Shown piece after piece: positions 27,017-37,116 of a stretch of DNA of 64,000 nucleotides (positions are counted from its first letter, which is position 1; the number at the start of each line of letters is the position of its first letter). The position numbers were made by a program, and so were the translations under genes. The notes beneath the pieces are model-generated. The model had not been told where the DNA came from. It searched no databases and worked only from the letters and a program-made list of their open reading frames with translations. This DNA is from Erysipelothrix sp. Lineage in GTDB: Bacteria; Bacillota_I; Bacilli_A; Erysipelotrichales; Erysipelotrichaceae. The stretch lies in the NCBI GenBank assembly GCA_012841625.1, contig DUUI01000053.1:16509-80508 (forward strand). The letters run 5' to 3'.

Positions 27017-27906
27017 GTTTTAAATCTGCCTTCATTGCCCTAATCGGCTTACCTAATACCGGAAAATCAACCTTAATTAATAAGATATTTAACAAGAAAA
27101 TCGCAATTGTTTCTAATAAACCTCAAACAACTCGTAATTCAATTAGAGGGATTCTTAATCATGATGATTATCAGCTAGTCTTTATAGATACACCTGGGAT
27201 TCATGATCCTCAAGACGAATTTGGTCGTTTTCTAAATCGGGAATCTTACTCAAATATCGAAGGTGCTGATATTCTTTACTTTTTTATTGATGCCTCTAAA
27301 CCAATGCGCAAACGACAAATTGAGTTATTAGAACGGATTGAAAAGGAATATCCTGAGATTCCACTTTTTGGGATTGTTAATAAAATAGACTTAATCAAAA
27401 AACCAGAACTAGTTCCAATTTTATTGCATTTAAGTCAATTAGCAGAATTTGATGAGTTGATACCTATTTCTGCTTTGGAAAATGAAAACATTGATACTTT
27501 ATTAGACTTAACTTTAAATTATGCACCAGAAGGCCCTGCATTCTTTAGCGACTTAGATGAAGTGGATTATACACTTAGTTTTCAAATCTCTGAGATTATT
27601 CGTGAGAAAATCCTATTCTTAACTAAAGAAGAACTTCCACACCATACTGGTGTTGTCATTGAATCCATTGAGAAAAACGACAAGGAATGGGTTGTTTATG
27701 CTAAGATTATCGTTTCAAAGGAGTCTCATAAACCTATTCTAGTGGGCAAACAAGGTTCAATGATTAAAAAAATACGATTACTCGCTCAGAAAGAATTACG
27801 CTCTACTTTAAATAAAAAAATAGATTTAGAATTGTTTGTTTCAGTCGAAAAGGATTGGCGCAATAACCCTCGTGATTTAAAGGAATTAGGTTATATTGAT
27901 GACTAA
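27013..27906 (+). CDS. era: GTPase Era
   Basis: A 297-residue GTPase that binds the 3' end of 16S rRNA in 30S assembly. G1 is GLPNTGKST, the switch region is PQTTRNSIRGI, G3 is DTPGIHD and G4 is NKID. The C-terminal KH domain contains VVYAKIIVSKESHKPILVGKQGSMIKKI. Its end overlaps recO by 8 bases. The ybeY-dgkA-cdd-era-recO order is conserved in Bacilli. Confidence 0.97.
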   Translation: MSFKSAFIALIGLPNTGKSTLINKIFNKKIAIVSNKPQTTRNSIRGILNHDDYQLVFIDTPGIHDPQDEFGRFLNRESYSNIEGADILYFFIDASKPMRKRQIELLERIEKEYPEIPLFGIVNKIDLIKKPELVPILLHLSQLAEFDELIPISALENENIDTLLDLTLNYAPEGPAFFSDLDEVDYTLSFQISEIIREKILFLTKEELPHHTGVVIESIEKNDKEWVVYAKIIVSKESHKPILVGKQGSMIKKIRLLAQKELRSTLNKKIDLELFVSVEKDWRNNPRDLKELGYIDD

Positions 27907-28594
27907 AGTATCCAAGGGGTACATACTTAATTCAAGACTTTATAAAGAAGCCGATGGAATGATGAGTATTTATTTAGAAGACAATTCTTATAGACAATTT
28001 ATTTATCGATCATTATACAAACCTGGTGCTAAGCGACTAGGAAGTTCTCAACCATTTGTTTTGTATGAATTTACATATCGTGACAAAGAAGGGCTGATTA
28101 CACCACGAGAAATCACTCAAATAAAATCATATACATCAATCCAGGATGATGTAAAAAAGACCGTCTTAGGACAGAGTATTAATTCTCTTTTTCTTAATTT
28201 TTATGCACATTTGAATTTTAAACTCTATGACTGGGCAGTTCAGACAATGGATCAGTCAGATAATGTTGAATTAGTTTTTATTTTAGTATTGGTTGAAAGT
28301 TTAAATCAAATGGGCTTACAACCCTATGTTGATGGAGATATTTTAACAGGCGATTCAAAGGTGAATCATTTTGATATTTCAAAGGGTGGTTTTGTGTATC
28401 GAAACTTAGAAAATATGTATACTTTAAGCCAATTACAAATGATTCGGAAACTCTTTAAGGCAAAGCCGCAGAATTATAGTATAATAAAGGATGATTCGAT
28501 TGAAGATAAGGTAATCAGCACAATTGTTGATTACTTCGAATATCACACATCTTTTAAGTTAAAAGGATACCAGTTATATAAATCAATACAGTAG
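27899..28594 (+). CDS. recO: DNA repair protein RecO, zinc cysteines absent
   Basis: A 231-residue mediator that helps load RecA onto SSB-coated DNA. The N-terminal OB fold starts [26 protein letters not shown]. The helical C-terminal domain contains [13 protein letters not shown] and the [11 protein letters not shown] strand. The four cysteines that bind zinc in many Bacilli RecO proteins are missing: there is no cysteine in the whole protein. The ATG at 27899 overlaps the era stop; a TTG one codon earlier is less likely. Next in line is glyQS. Confidence 0.85.
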   Translation: MTKVSKGYILNSRLYKEADGMMSIYLEDNSYRQFIYRSLYKPGAKRLGSSQPFVLYEFTYRDKEGLITPREITQIKSYTSIQDDVKKTVLGQSINSLFLNFYAHLNFKLYDWAVQTMDQSDNVELVFILVLVESLNQMGLQPYVDGDILTGDSKVNHFDISKGGFVYRNLENMYTLSQLQMIRKLFKAKPQNYSIIKDDSIEDKVISTIVDYFEYHTSFKLKGYQLYKSIQ

Positions 28595-28602
28595 GAGGAA
28601 GT

Positions 28603-29970
28603 ATGTCAAAAGTATCATTCGAAACAATTTCAACCCATTTAAGACAAACTGGGTTTATTTATCAAGGATCACAGATTTATGGGGGTCTTTCAAATACATG
28701 GGACTTTGGTCCATTGGGAGTTGAGTTAAAACAAAATGTCAAAAATATGTGGTGGAAACGTTTCATTCAACAAATGCCACAGAATGTGGGGATTCAATCA
28801 GCCATTTTAATGAACCCTAAGGTCTGGCAAGCATCTGGTCACTTAGATACCTTTGCTGATCCATTAATGGATTGTAAGTCATGTAAGGCACGCCACAGAG
28901 CCGATAATTTAATTGAAGACACGATTGAAAATATCGATGCCTCAAGCTTAACTTTAAGTGAGATGGAGAAAATTATTGAAGAACATAATATTAAATGCCC
29001 AAATTGTGGCAAACAAGATTTTACTAATATCAGACAATTTAATCTTATGTTTAAGACATTTCAAGGCGTTACTGAAGAATCAACAAACACAATTTATTTA
29101 AGACCTGAAACGGCTCAGGGTATGTTTGTTAACTTTAAAAATGTTCAAAGAACCAGTCGCATGAAGATTCCATTTGGCATTGGTCAAATAGGGAAGGCTT
29201 TTAGAAATGAAATTACGCCTGGTCAATTAATCTTTAGAACTCGTGAATTTGAACAAATGGAACTTGAGTTTTTCTGCAAACCAGGAACTGATTTAGAATG
29301 GTATGACTTCTATGTTGATAAATGCATGAACTTTTTAGTTGAGCTTGGACTTAAGCGTGAAAATCTACGCCTAAGACATCATAGTGAGGAAGAATTATCG
29401 CACTATTCAGTTGCGACTGTCGATATTGAGTATCTTTTCCCATGGGGTTGGGGTGAATTATGGGGTATTGCTGATAGAACTGACTTTGATTTAAAACAGC
29501 ATCAGGAACACTCAAAAGAAAACATGGAATATCTTGATCCAGAAACAAATGAACGCTATATTCCTTACTGTGTTGAGCCATCTGTTGGTGTTGAACGTTT
29601 AATGCTGGCGCTGATGTGTGATTCTTATGAAGATGAACAATTGGAAAATGACTCTCGAACAGTCATGCGTTTAGATCCAAAAGTTGCTCCTGTTAAAGCA
29701 TGTGTGATGCCATTATCTAAGAAATTAAGAGACAATGCGATGGAAGTCTATGCTTTATTAGCTGAACACTTTAATATCGAATATGATGAATCAGGTTCCA
29801 TTGGGCGTCGTTATCGTCGCCAAGACCAAGTAGGTACACCGTTCTGTATCACGGTTGACTTTGATACTTTGGATGATAATGCGGTCACCCTTAGAGATAG
29901 AGATACAATGCAACAAGAAAGAATTTCTATTGACCAATTAGTAGAGAAACTAAATAACTTAATTAAATGA
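28603..29970 (+). CDS. glyQS: Glycyl-tRNA synthetase, single-chain class II type
   Basis: It charges tRNA-Gly. The 455-residue homodimeric type, rather than the separate alpha and beta chains of B. subtilis. Seen are [28 protein letters not shown], a zinc-like Cys set ([19 protein letters not shown]), motif 2 [25 protein letters not shown] and motif 3 [13 protein letters not shown], plus a C-terminal anticodon-binding domain. AGGAGG site. Its end overlaps dnaG by 4 bases. No T-box leader is present. Confidence 0.96.
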   Translation: MSKVSFETISTHLRQTGFIYQGSQIYGGLSNTWDFGPLGVELKQNVKNMWWKRFIQQMPQNVGIQSAILMNPKVWQASGHLDTFADPLMDCKSCKARHRADNLIEDTIENIDASSLTLSEMEKIIEEHNIKCPNCGKQDFTNIRQFNLMFKTFQGVTEESTNTIYLRPETAQGMFVNFKNVQRTSRMKIPFGIGQIGKAFRNEITPGQLIFRTREFEQMELEFFCKPGTDLEWYDFYVDKCMNFLVELGLKRENLRLRHHSEEELSHYSVATVDIEYLFPWGWGELWGIADRTDFDLKQHQEHSKENMEYLDPETNERYIPYCVEPSVGVERLMLALMCDSYEDEQLENDSRTVMRLDPKVAPVKACVMPLSKKLRDNAMEVYALLAEHFNIEYDESGSIGRRYRRQDQVGTPFCITVDFDTLDDNAVTLRDRDTMQQERISIDQLVEKLNNLIK

Positions 29971-31742
29971 GACGTTTAAATGATGAAGATATAGCACAAA
30001 TCAGGCAACAGGCCAATATTGTTGATGTTATTTCTAGTTATATTCCATTACAACAAGCTGGAAGTAATTATAAAGCAATTTGTCCTTTTCATGATGACAC
30101 AAACCCATCATTATCAGTTAATGCACAGAAACAGATTTTTAAATGTTTCGCCTGTGGGGTGGGGGGCAATGTCTTTACATTTGTAAAAGATTATGAGGAA
30201 ATTTCATTTATTGAAGCTGTCATAAAGGTTGGACAAATGGTTGGCTTTGATTTATCACAGTTCTCTGTTGATAACTACAAGCCAAAAATAGACAATCAAA
30301 CAAGTCGTTACTTTAGACTTATGGATGAAGCACAACAATATATCGAGTTTACATTAACCAATACGAAAGATGATCAAGTAAGAGACTTCTTAAAAGATAG
30401 GGGTCTCACTCAGTCTCTAATAAAAACTTTCCAAATAGGGTACATTGATCCTAATTTCCCATTAGCGAAGTACTTAAATAAAAAAGGATATAGTTATCAA
30501 GAGATTGAGGCAGTTCATCTAGCAACTCTAAGTGATGGAGATTATTATGATGTCTTTAATTCACGGATACTGTTTCCAATAAAAACTCATGATAATCAAG
30601 TCGTTGCCTATACAGCACGCTCATTAACTGATAATCAAACAAAATACATTAACAGTGCTACGTCACCGATTTATCAAAAAGCGAATATCTTGTACAATTA
30701 TCACAATGCGATGGAGCGGGCTTACAAAGATGATTCAGTCGTTGTTTGTGAGGGCGTTATGGATGTGATTGCTTTTCATAAGAGTGGGCACCCTAAAAGT
30801 GTCGCAACTCTTGGGACAGCCTTAAGTAATCAACAAGTTCAATTACTTAAGAAAATGAATTCAGATATTGTTTTAGGTTTTGATGGGGACACTGCGGGTC
30901 AACAGGCGATGCTAAATATTGGGACTGTTTTGAGAGAGAATCGATTGAATGTATTTGTTTATAACAACAATTCAACAGATGACCCAGATGATATTAGTCA
31001 AAAAAGATCCAAAGAGGCATTAAAGGAAATGGTCGACAAACCTAAACATTGGATGGAGTTCATACTTGAGTATGGAAGCAAGCTTTACTCCTTAACTTCA
31101 TATAATGCTAAAAAACAAGTGGTTGAATTTGTTTTAAACCATTTAAAATTATTTGATAAAATTGACCAAACTTATTTTATCAGTCAACTGTCCAACCTTA
31201 CTGGCTTTGATGAGCAAACACTTGGCACATCTCTAAGTGAGATGCCTTCTAAAGCTGTAAAAAGAAGAGTTGAACCTATTAAAAAGAGTGTTACAACAAA
31301 CCAGCTTCTTCAAAGTGAGAAGCAAATCTTATCTTATTTAGTGGATGGTAAGAAGTATGGACAGATGTTTAAACTACAATTAGGGTACTTAATTGATCCT
31401 AATGCCAATGATCTGGCATTGTTAATTCTAAATTTATATAATGTCCATGATACAATAAGTGTAGCTGATTGTTTAAATCTTAATTTAAATCCAATTCAAG
31501 AATCAGTATTATTAGAGATAAGCGAGGATTCCTTATACCAGGTTCCTAAAACAGAGAAACATCTCAAAGAATTAATGATTCAAGTTCAATTAGCAGATAT
31601 AGACAATATGTTAAAAATAAACCAATCTCACATTCTTAAAGCCGAAAGTTCGACTGAGAAAATTAAGTTAATGAATGAGAAGATTGAATTACACCAACGA
31701 AAAGACAAACTAAAGATGGAGGCTAGTGATGAAGAAATATAA
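29967..31742 (+). CDS. dnaG: DNA primase
   Basis: It makes RNA primers at the replication fork. The 591-residue protein has the N-terminal zinc-binding domain ([10 protein letters not shown] then [11 protein letters not shown]). The RNA-polymerase/TOPRIM core follows, with [16 protein letters not shown] and the metal site [14 protein letters not shown]-terminal helicase-binding region ends in a charged helix. The order dnaG-rpoD is the classic macromolecular synthesis operon; rpoD starts within its last 14 bases. Confidence 0.96.
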   Translation: MRRLNDEDIAQIRQQANIVDVISSYIPLQQAGSNYKAICPFHDDTNPSLSVNAQKQIFKCFACGVGGNVFTFVKDYEEISFIEAVIKVGQMVGFDLSQFSVDNYKPKIDNQTSRYFRLMDEAQQYIEFTLTNTKDDQVRDFLKDRGLTQSLIKTFQIGYIDPNFPLAKYLNKKGYSYQEIEAVHLATLSDGDYYDVFNSRILFPIKTHDNQVVAYTARSLTDNQTKYINSATSPIYQKANILYNYHNAMERAYKDDSVVVCEGVMDVIAFHKSGHPKSVATLGTALSNQQVQLLKKMNSDIVLGFDGDTAGQQAMLNIGTVLRENRLNVFVYNNNSTDDPDDISQKRSKEALKEMVDKPKHWMEFILEYGSKLYSLTSYNAKKQVVEFVLNHLKLFDKIDQTYFISQLSNLTGFDEQTLGTSLSEMPSKAVKRRVEPIKKSVTTNQLLQSEKQILSYLVDGKKYGQMFKLQLGYLIDPNANDLALLILNLYNVHDTISVADCLNLNLNPIQESVLLEISEDSLYQVPKTEKHLKELMIQVQLADIDNMLKINQSHILKAESSTEKIKLMNEKIELHQRKDKLKMEASDEEI

Positions 31743-33096
31743 AACATTAGATGATGTAAAAAAAGAATTTAAAAAGATCTATGATAAGACGAAAAAATTG
31801 ACTCAAGATCAAATTGATGAGGCCATTGAACACTTAGAAATGAGTGATGATGACACAAACGATTTGTTTGAATGGTTTAATAAAAATAAAATTAAGATCT
31901 ATGATGATATAAATGAAGACGAAGAAGAAATCACTGAAGAAGTGGATGCTTCAGATGATGGAGATTATAGTGATGATTATTTTACTGGTGAAGAAGGGGA
32001 TGAACCTTTTGATGATTCAATCAATGTGGTTGATCTATCTTCCTATGAAAATAAATCAATTAATGTTTCAAATATAAGAATTAATGATCCAGTTAAGATC
32101 TACTTAAAAGAGATTGGTCGTGTGAATCTTTTAGATGCAGAAGACGAACCTGAAATAGCTCGTCGTATTCAAGATGGTTTAAGAGGTGAAGAGCTTTTAA
32201 GAATAATGTTAGCTGATAAAGAAGGTGTTGAATATGACCCTGAAACTCCAGAGGATGAACGTAAACCGATCGAACAAGTGCTTGGTGAACTGTATTACCA
32301 CTTCCAAGATGATACAGCAGCAGAAAGCTATATCGATAACTGTAACACAACTCGTCTTGATGGTTTAGAAGCACGTCGTATTCTTATTTCAGCAAACTTA
32401 CGTTTAGTTGTTTCTATTGCCAAGAAGTATGTAGGACGTGGTATGTCATTCTTAGATTTAATTCAAGAAGGAAATATGGGTCTTGTCCGTGCTGTTGAAA
32501 AATTCGACTATACGAAAGGTTTTAAATTCTCAACTTATGCGACATGGTGGATTCGCCAAGCCATAACACGAGCCATTGCGGATCAAGCTAGAACAATCCG
32601 AATTCCAGTCCATATGGTTGAAACAATTAACAAATTGACTCGTATTCAGCGTAATCTTGTTCAAACACTTGGAAGAGATCCTAGTGCTCAAGAAATAGCT
32701 GAAGAGATGGGTAATATTACAGCAGAAAAAGTTAGAGAAATCCAAAAGATTGCGATGGAGCCTGTTTCTCTTGAAACACCAATTGGTGAAGAAGATGATT
32801 CTCATCTAGGCGACTTTATTGAGGATAAAGAAATTACATCTCCGTCAGCTTACGCAAATAACGAATTACTGAAAAATGAGATTAATATGGTCTTAGAAGG
32901 GCTGACTGAGCGTGAAGAAAAAGTACTAAGACTTCGCTTTGGGCTCTACGATGGCCGTACACGCACCTTAGAAGAGGTTGGTAAGGAATTCAACGTCACT
33001 CGTGAAAGAATCCGTCAGATCGAAGCCAAGGCCTTAAGAAAACTCAAACATCCATCTCGTTCAAAGAGATTGAAAGATTTCCTAGAGAGAAACTAA
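31729..33096 (+). CDS. rpoD: Primary sigma factor RpoD/SigA
   Basis: The housekeeping sigma factor. The ATG at 31729 is placed by GGAGG 6 bases upstream. The 455-residue protein has an N-terminal domain ending in a very acidic stretch (about residues 62-95) and region 1.2 ([16 protein letters not shown]). A non-conserved insert of ~55 residues follows, then region 2 ([38 protein letters not shown]). Region 3 precedes region 4 ([33 protein letters not shown]). The insert makes it longer than B. subtilis SigA. The stop overlaps the trmK start by 1 base. Confidence 0.97.
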   Translation: MKKYKTLDDVKKEFKKIYDKTKKLTQDQIDEAIEHLEMSDDDTNDLFEWFNKNKIKIYDDINEDEEEITEEVDASDDGDYSDDYFTGEEGDEPFDDSINVVDLSSYENKSINVSNIRINDPVKIYLKEIGRVNLLDAEDEPEIARRIQDGLRGEELLRIMLADKEGVEYDPETPEDERKPIEQVLGELYYHFQDDTAAESYIDNCNTTRLDGLEARRILISANLRLVVSIAKKYVGRGMSFLDLIQEGNMGLVRAVEKFDYTKGFKFSTYATWWIRQAITRAIADQARTIRIPVHMVETINKLTRIQRNLVQTLGRDPSAQEIAEEMGNITAEKVREIQKIAMEPVSLETPIGEEDDSHLGDFIEDKEITSPSAYANNELLKNEINMVLEGLTEREEKVLRLRFGLYDGRTRTLEEVGKEFNVTRERIRQIEAKALRKLKHPSRSKRLKDFLERN

Positions 33097-33755
33097 TGAA
33101 TCTTTCTAAAAGATTAGAAGCAATTTTAAGCATGATTGAACCATGTCAGCGATTATTAGACATTGGGAGCGATCATGCTTTCCTTTGTATTGAAGCAGTC
33201 AAGCGGGGAATTTCAAAAACAGCCATTGCGGCTGATAATAAACAAGGACCTTTAGATATTTCTAAAAATAACATAAAGAACGAAAATATGAGTGACTTGG
33301 TAATTCCTGTTCTTTCGGATGGAGCTACAAATATATCAAAACCCTGTGATTGTTGGGTTATAGCAGGACTGGGTGCTTCAACAATCACTCAGATACTTAA
33401 TGATTCCTTAGACAAAGCCAAATTAGTCGATCAAATCATTATTAGCACTCATTCAAAAGTTGAAGAAGTTAGAGCATTTTTATATACTAATGGCTTTAAT
33501 ATAACCAATCAAAGAATGATAAAAGATGGTAAGTATTATCCAATCATTAAAACTAATTACGCGGGAAATAAATATGATTACACTGCATATGACCTTATCA
33601 TCGGTAATATAGAAAAAGATAGCACTTACTATCAATGGATTGACCATCAACGCAAGCACTATCTTGAATTATCAAAATTAAACAGTGAATTCGATTTATA
33701 TTATCAACTCTTTAATCAAGAATCCTTTCAAAATCAATCTCAGGATATAGACTAG
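33096..33755 (+). CDS. trmK: tRNA (adenine-22-N1)-methyltransferase TrmK
   Basis: A 219-residue SAM-dependent enzyme that methylates A22 of tRNA. The N-terminal RLEAILSMIEPCQRLLDIGSDHAFLCIEAVKRG contains the SAM-binding loop. CDCWVIAGLGASTITQIL matches the family's catalytic segment. It follows rpoD directly, the yqfN position of B. subtilis. Its 3' end overlaps the convergent ispH by 44 bases. The yqfO neighbour of Bacillus is missing. Confidence 0.9.
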   Translation: MNLSKRLEAILSMIEPCQRLLDIGSDHAFLCIEAVKRGISKTAIAADNKQGPLDISKNNIKNENMSDLVIPVLSDGATNISKPCDCWVIAGLGASTITQILNDSLDKAKLVDQIIISTHSKVEEVRAFLYTNGFNITNQRMIKDGKYYPIIKTNYAGNKYDYTAYDLIIGNIEKDSTYYQWIDHQRKHYLELSKLNSEFDLYYQLFNQESFQNQSQDID

Positions 33756-34629
33756 GATTATCAATATTTAAATCTTTCATATAATCAACAACCATATTTG
33801 TTAAATAGTTAGGTGTTGATGCTCCAGAAGTAATGCCTACTGTCCAGTGTCTCTTGAACAACCTTAAATCTAAATCATGAAGAGTCTCGATTCTAAAGAT
33901 ATTTTGGATGTTTTGATCCTTACCAATTCGCGCTAACATAGCTGTGTTATTACTGGTTGGGTCTCCAACAACTATTAAGGCATCCAAATCTTGTTGTTTA
34001 ATAATTGCTTCTTGTCTCACGCGAGTGGCCAGACAAATTTCATTGTTTATATCAGCATGTGGATACTTCTCTGATATTTTATTTAATATGTTTGCGATTT
34101 CCAAAGTGGAAAGGGTTGTTTGGTTTGTGACAATGAGCGGTTTATCTAAATCAATTTGAAGCTGATTAATTTCATCAATGCTTGTCACAAAGTGAATATT
34201 ATCAAATGATTCTACAACTGCTAATGATTCTGGATGATTCTTTTTCCCAATATAAATAACTTCAGACTCTTTTTCTTTGGCTTCTTTAATTAAATCATGG
34301 GTTGATTGAACATCCTCACAAGTTGCATCTAAGTACATTAATCCTTTCTCTTGTGCCGCTTGTTTAACTTCGGTTGAAACACCATGAGCTGAGAATATAA
34401 CTATTCCTGCTTCTACTTCATCGAGTAATTCAAGTCTACTCTTAAAGGGTGTATTAATTGTTTTAATTCCTTTCTTTTCTAATGCAGCAACAATATATTT
34501 ATTATGCACTAATGAACCTAAGATACTAATTGGTTCATTAGGGTATTCTTGTCTTGTCTTTTTAGCAAGAATAATGGCTCTTACTACGCCTTTACAATAG
34601 CCTCGGGGCTTTATATCTATAATTTTCAT
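33712..34629 (-). CDS. ispH: 4-hydroxy-3-methylbut-2-enyl diphosphate reductase
   Basis: The last enzyme of the MEP isoprenoid route, making IPP and DMAPP with a 4Fe-4S cluster. The 305-residue protein has the three cluster cysteines in GYCKGVVRA (residue 12), DATCEDVQ (about 103) and NEICLATRVRQ (about 198). The HNKYIVAAL and SAHGVST histidine motifs and GITSGASTPNYL are present. It stands alone on the minus strand between trmK and cshB, sharing its promoter region with cshB. No terminator is visible because the end lies inside trmK. Confidence 0.96.
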   Translation of the reverse strand: MKIIDIKPRGYCKGVVRAIILAKKTRQEYPNEPISILGSLVHNKYIVAALEKKGIKTINTPFKSRLELLDEVEAGIVIFSAHGVSTEVKQAAQEKGLMYLDATCEDVQSTHDLIKEAKEKESEVIYIGKKNHPESLAVVESFDNIHFVTSIDEINQLQIDLDKPLIVTNQTTLSTLEIANILNKISEKYPHADINNEICLATRVRQEAIIKQQDLDALIVVGDPTSNNTAMLARIGKDQNIQNIFRIETLHDLDLRLFKRHWTVGITSGASTPNYLTNMVVDYMKDLNIDNPSLYPEIDFERILD

Positions 34630-34637
34630 ACAAAACT

Positions 34638-34646
34638 AATATACCA
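34638..34646 (-). promoter_or_regulatory. Extended -10 promoter of ispH
   Basis: On the minus strand, TGGTATATT (extended -10) lies 8 bases before the ispH ATG. The transcript would start at or within a base or two of the start codon. It is arranged head-to-head with the cshB promoter. Confidence 0.6.
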
Positions 34647-34658
34647 TAATTTTGACTA

Positions 34659-34667
34659 TGGTATAAT
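34659..34667 (+). promoter_or_regulatory. Extended -10 promoter of cshB
   Basis: TGGTATAAT, an extended -10. With the ispH promoter it forms the inverted repeat ATACCATA (34641-34648) / TATGGTAT (34657-34664). Each -10 occupies the other's -35 zone. Confidence 0.65.
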
Positions 34668-34690
34668 AATGACGCAAAGGACTGATACAA

Positions 34691-36016
34691 ATGAAGAACA
34701 CTTTACAACAAAAAGCTCAACTGTTTTTTAAACATTTGAACTTTAAGAAATTAACCGCAATACAAGATTTAACTTATTCAAGAATTATGAATAATGAGGA
34801 TTTGATTGTTCAATCAGCTACCGGATCTGGTAAGACACATGCTTTTTTATTTCCACTAATGGATAAAATAGAAACATCTAAAAAATATACACAAGCCATG
34901 ATTATTGCTCCAACTAGAGAATTGTCAATGCAATTGTATAATTTTGCCTCAGAAATGAAAGAGATTGATTCAGATCTTAGTATCTCATTATTAATTGGGG
35001 GCCAAGAGCGTGCTAAAACACTCATTGATTCTCATATTGTAATTGGGACACCTGGTCGTCTAAATGACGAGTTTAAATCAGGCATGTTACTAGCTCAATC
35101 AACTGAGACAGTTATTATTGATGAAGCAGATATGATTTGGGAATACGGCTTTCTGGATGATTTAGCTGAAGTTCTTTCAAGAATTTCAAACAAACATCAA
35201 ACTTTAGTTTTCTCAGCGACAATCCCTGAGGCATTACATGCATACTTACGAAAAGTTATGACACAGCCACAAAATATTGAAAATAAAGAAAAATCTCAGT
35301 TTAACCCGCAAATTTCTCATTATTTAATACAGGACATAAAAGATGAACCTGCTCAAGTTATCTTAGATATTATGAGAACAATTCAAATGTCTGGTGCTAT
35401 TATCTTTGCTAATACCCGTGAAGAAGCCTCAACACTTGCTGAAGAATTATTAAAATATGGGTTAGATGTCTTAGAATTACATGGTGATTTAACACCACGA
35501 AAAAGAAAACAAACATTAAATCGATTAATAAGTGATCAACATTTTATCTTAGTTGCTACTGACATTGCTGCTAGAGGCTTAGATTTGCCTTATGTGAGTC
35601 ATGTTTTTTCTGTGGGTTTACCTTCCCATTTAAATTTTTACTTCCACCGCGCTGGTCGAACAGGACGAGCTGGTAGAGAAGGGACTACTTTTGTCTTAGT
35701 TGATAAAACACATCGCGAACCTGTTTTAAAACTAATCGCTATGGGTGTTGATTTTAAGTATAAACGAATCTTAAATAATTCTATTCAAGATGCACAAAAC
35801 TTTTACCAAAAGAAAGTTTATCATAAGAAAGTTGATCCGCAGATTCAGGCTGTTGCAAATCGAAAACTTGGAAAAGTTAAGCCTAATTATCGAAAAAAGC
35901 GAAAATTAGAAATCGAAAAATTGCAACGCAAGAAACATCGTCAAATGATACAAGATGACATTGCGAAGCAAAAGAAAGAACGAGCCAAAGCCCGTTCTAA
36001 GTCAAATCATTCTTAA
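34691..36016 (+). CDS. cshB: DEAD-box RNA helicase (CshB type)
   Basis: A 441-residue RNA helicase. Motif I is ATGSGKT, Ia PTRELSMQ, Ib TPGRL, II DEAD (VIIDEADMIWEYGF), III SATIP, IV-V IIFANTR and ATDIAARGLD, and VI HRAGRTGRAG. A basic tail of ~65 residues rich in Lys and Arg follows and should bind RNA. An AAAGGA site precedes the ATG. The location between ispH and ispG is the yqfR (cshB) place in B. subtilis. It overlaps ispG by 15 bases, convergent. Confidence 0.93.
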   Translation: MKNTLQQKAQLFFKHLNFKKLTAIQDLTYSRIMNNEDLIVQSATGSGKTHAFLFPLMDKIETSKKYTQAMIIAPTRELSMQLYNFASEMKEIDSDLSISLLIGGQERAKTLIDSHIVIGTPGRLNDEFKSGMLLAQSTETVIIDEADMIWEYGFLDDLAEVLSRISNKHQTLVFSATIPEALHAYLRKVMTQPQNIENKEKSQFNPQISHYLIQDIKDEPAQVILDIMRTIQMSGAIIFANTREEASTLAEELLKYGLDVLELHGDLTPRKRKQTLNRLISDQHFILVATDIAARGLDLPYVSHVFSVGLPSHLNFYFHRAGRTGRAGREGTTFVLVDKTHREPVLKLIAMGVDFKYKRILNNSIQDAQNFYQKKVYHKKVDPQIQAVANRKLGKVKPNYRKKRKLEIEKLQRKKHRQMIQDDIAKQKKERAKARSKSNHS

Positions 36017-37057
36017 TATTTCTTCTTTTAAAGTCTCAACAATTTGATCTTGTGGGACTTTTTTTATGAGCTTACCTTTCTTAAACAACAAGCCTTCATT
36101 CTTACCACCAGCAATCCCTATGTCTGCTCGTGAAGCTTCTTGAGGACCATTGACAGCACAGCCCATAACCGCAACGGTTAAGTTTGAATTAATGCTACTG
36201 AGGAATTCTTCAATTTCTTTTACATAAGGCAACATATCGTATTGTAAGCGTCCACAGGTTGGGCATGAGATTAAATCCGGAACATCGTCCATTAAGTCAA
36301 AGGCTTTTAATAGTTGTTTGACTATTTTCATTTCCTCAACCGGATCATCTGAGACCGATACTCGAATCGTATCACCAATGCCTTGATGAATTAAGACACC
36401 CAGAGCAGCTGATGATTTTATCGCAGAATACAATAATGTGCCTGCTTCAGTCACTCCGATATGTAATGGATATTTAAATGTTTTAGCAGCTAATTGATAT
36501 GCTTCAATTGTCATTTGAACATCACTTGATTTAAAGCTTAATATTATTTCTTCAAAATCTAAAGATTCTAGTAAATCAACTTGGTGTTGCGCTGATTCAA
36601 TCATTGCTTCAGGGCAGGGTCCGTTATACTTTTCTAGCAGGCTCTTCTCAAGTGATCCAGAGTTAATTCCAATTCTTATTGGAACATTGTATTCTTTACA
36701 TTTATTAACTACCGCAATAACATTTTCTTTGCCACCAATATTACCTGGATTGATTCTAACTTTATCAACACCCGCTTCAATCGCCGCAATGGCGAGTCTG
36801 TAGTTGAAGTGAATATCAGCCACTAAAGGGCATTTTACTTCTTTTTTTATCTCTTTTATCGCTTCTGCATCTTCCATGTCTAAGACAGCAAGTCGAACGA
36901 TCTCACAACCATTTGTTAATAAAGACTTTATTTGATGAACGGTTGCTTCTACATCTTTCGTCTTAGTATTAGTCATTGATTGGATAATAATTTTATTTTG
37001 ATGTCCAATTGTATATGGACCAACTTTGATAGGTTTAGTTTGAGTTCTTTTAAACAT
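36002..37057 (-). CDS. ispG: 4-hydroxy-3-methylbut-2-en-1-yl diphosphate synthase
   Basis: The sixth step of the MEP route, an iron-sulfur enzyme. The 351-residue protein has VGPYTIGHQNKIIIQSMTNTKTKDVEATV, VADIHFNYRLAIAAIEAGVDKVRINPGNIG and the cluster cysteines in ISCPTCGRLQYD and AVMGCAVNGPQEA. Its length is typical of the bacterial short form. The AGGAGG site is 4 bases upstream. With ispH and ispA in the same window it shows the MEP route is in use. Confidence 0.97.
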   Translation of the reverse strand: MFKRTQTKPIKVGPYTIGHQNKIIIQSMTNTKTKDVEATVHQIKSLLTNGCEIVRLAVLDMEDAEAIKEIKKEVKCPLVADIHFNYRLAIAAIEAGVDKVRINPGNIGGKENVIAVVNKCKEYNVPIRIGINSGSLEKSLLEKYNGPCPEAMIESAQHQVDLLESLDFEEIILSFKSSDVQMTIEAYQLAAKTFKYPLHIGVTEAGTLLYSAIKSSAALGVLIHQGIGDTIRVSVSDDPVEEMKIVKQLLKAFDLMDDVPDLISCPTCGRLQYDMLPYVKEIEEFLSSINSNLTVAVMGCAVNGPQEASRADIGIAGGKNEGLLFKKGKLIKKVPQDQIVETLKEEILRMI

Positions 37058-37073
37058 ATGTCCTCCTTTAGTA

Positions 37074-37082
37074 AGAATACCA
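37074..37082 (-). promoter_or_regulatory. Extended -10 promoter of ispG
   Basis: On the minus strand, TGGTATTCT lies 16 bases upstream of the ispG ATG, with the AGGAGG site in between. Confidence 0.45.
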
Positions 37083-37100
37083 TTCTAACATAAAATACGC

Positions 37101-37106
37101 TATAAT
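37101..37106 (+). promoter_or_regulatory. -10 element directly ahead of the penicillin-binding protein gene
   Basis: TATAAT ends 1 base before an ATG (37108) and 10 bases before another (37117). Transcription from it would start near 37113, giving a leader of about 4 bases and no ribosome-binding site. Confidence 0.55.
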
Positions 37107-37116
37107 TATGATGACT

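Noticed and set aside
37108..37116. ATG at 37108 as the start of the penicillin-binding protein
   Set aside because: It lies within about 6 bases of the -10 element, before the likely transcription start; kept only as an alternative if transcription comes from further upstream.
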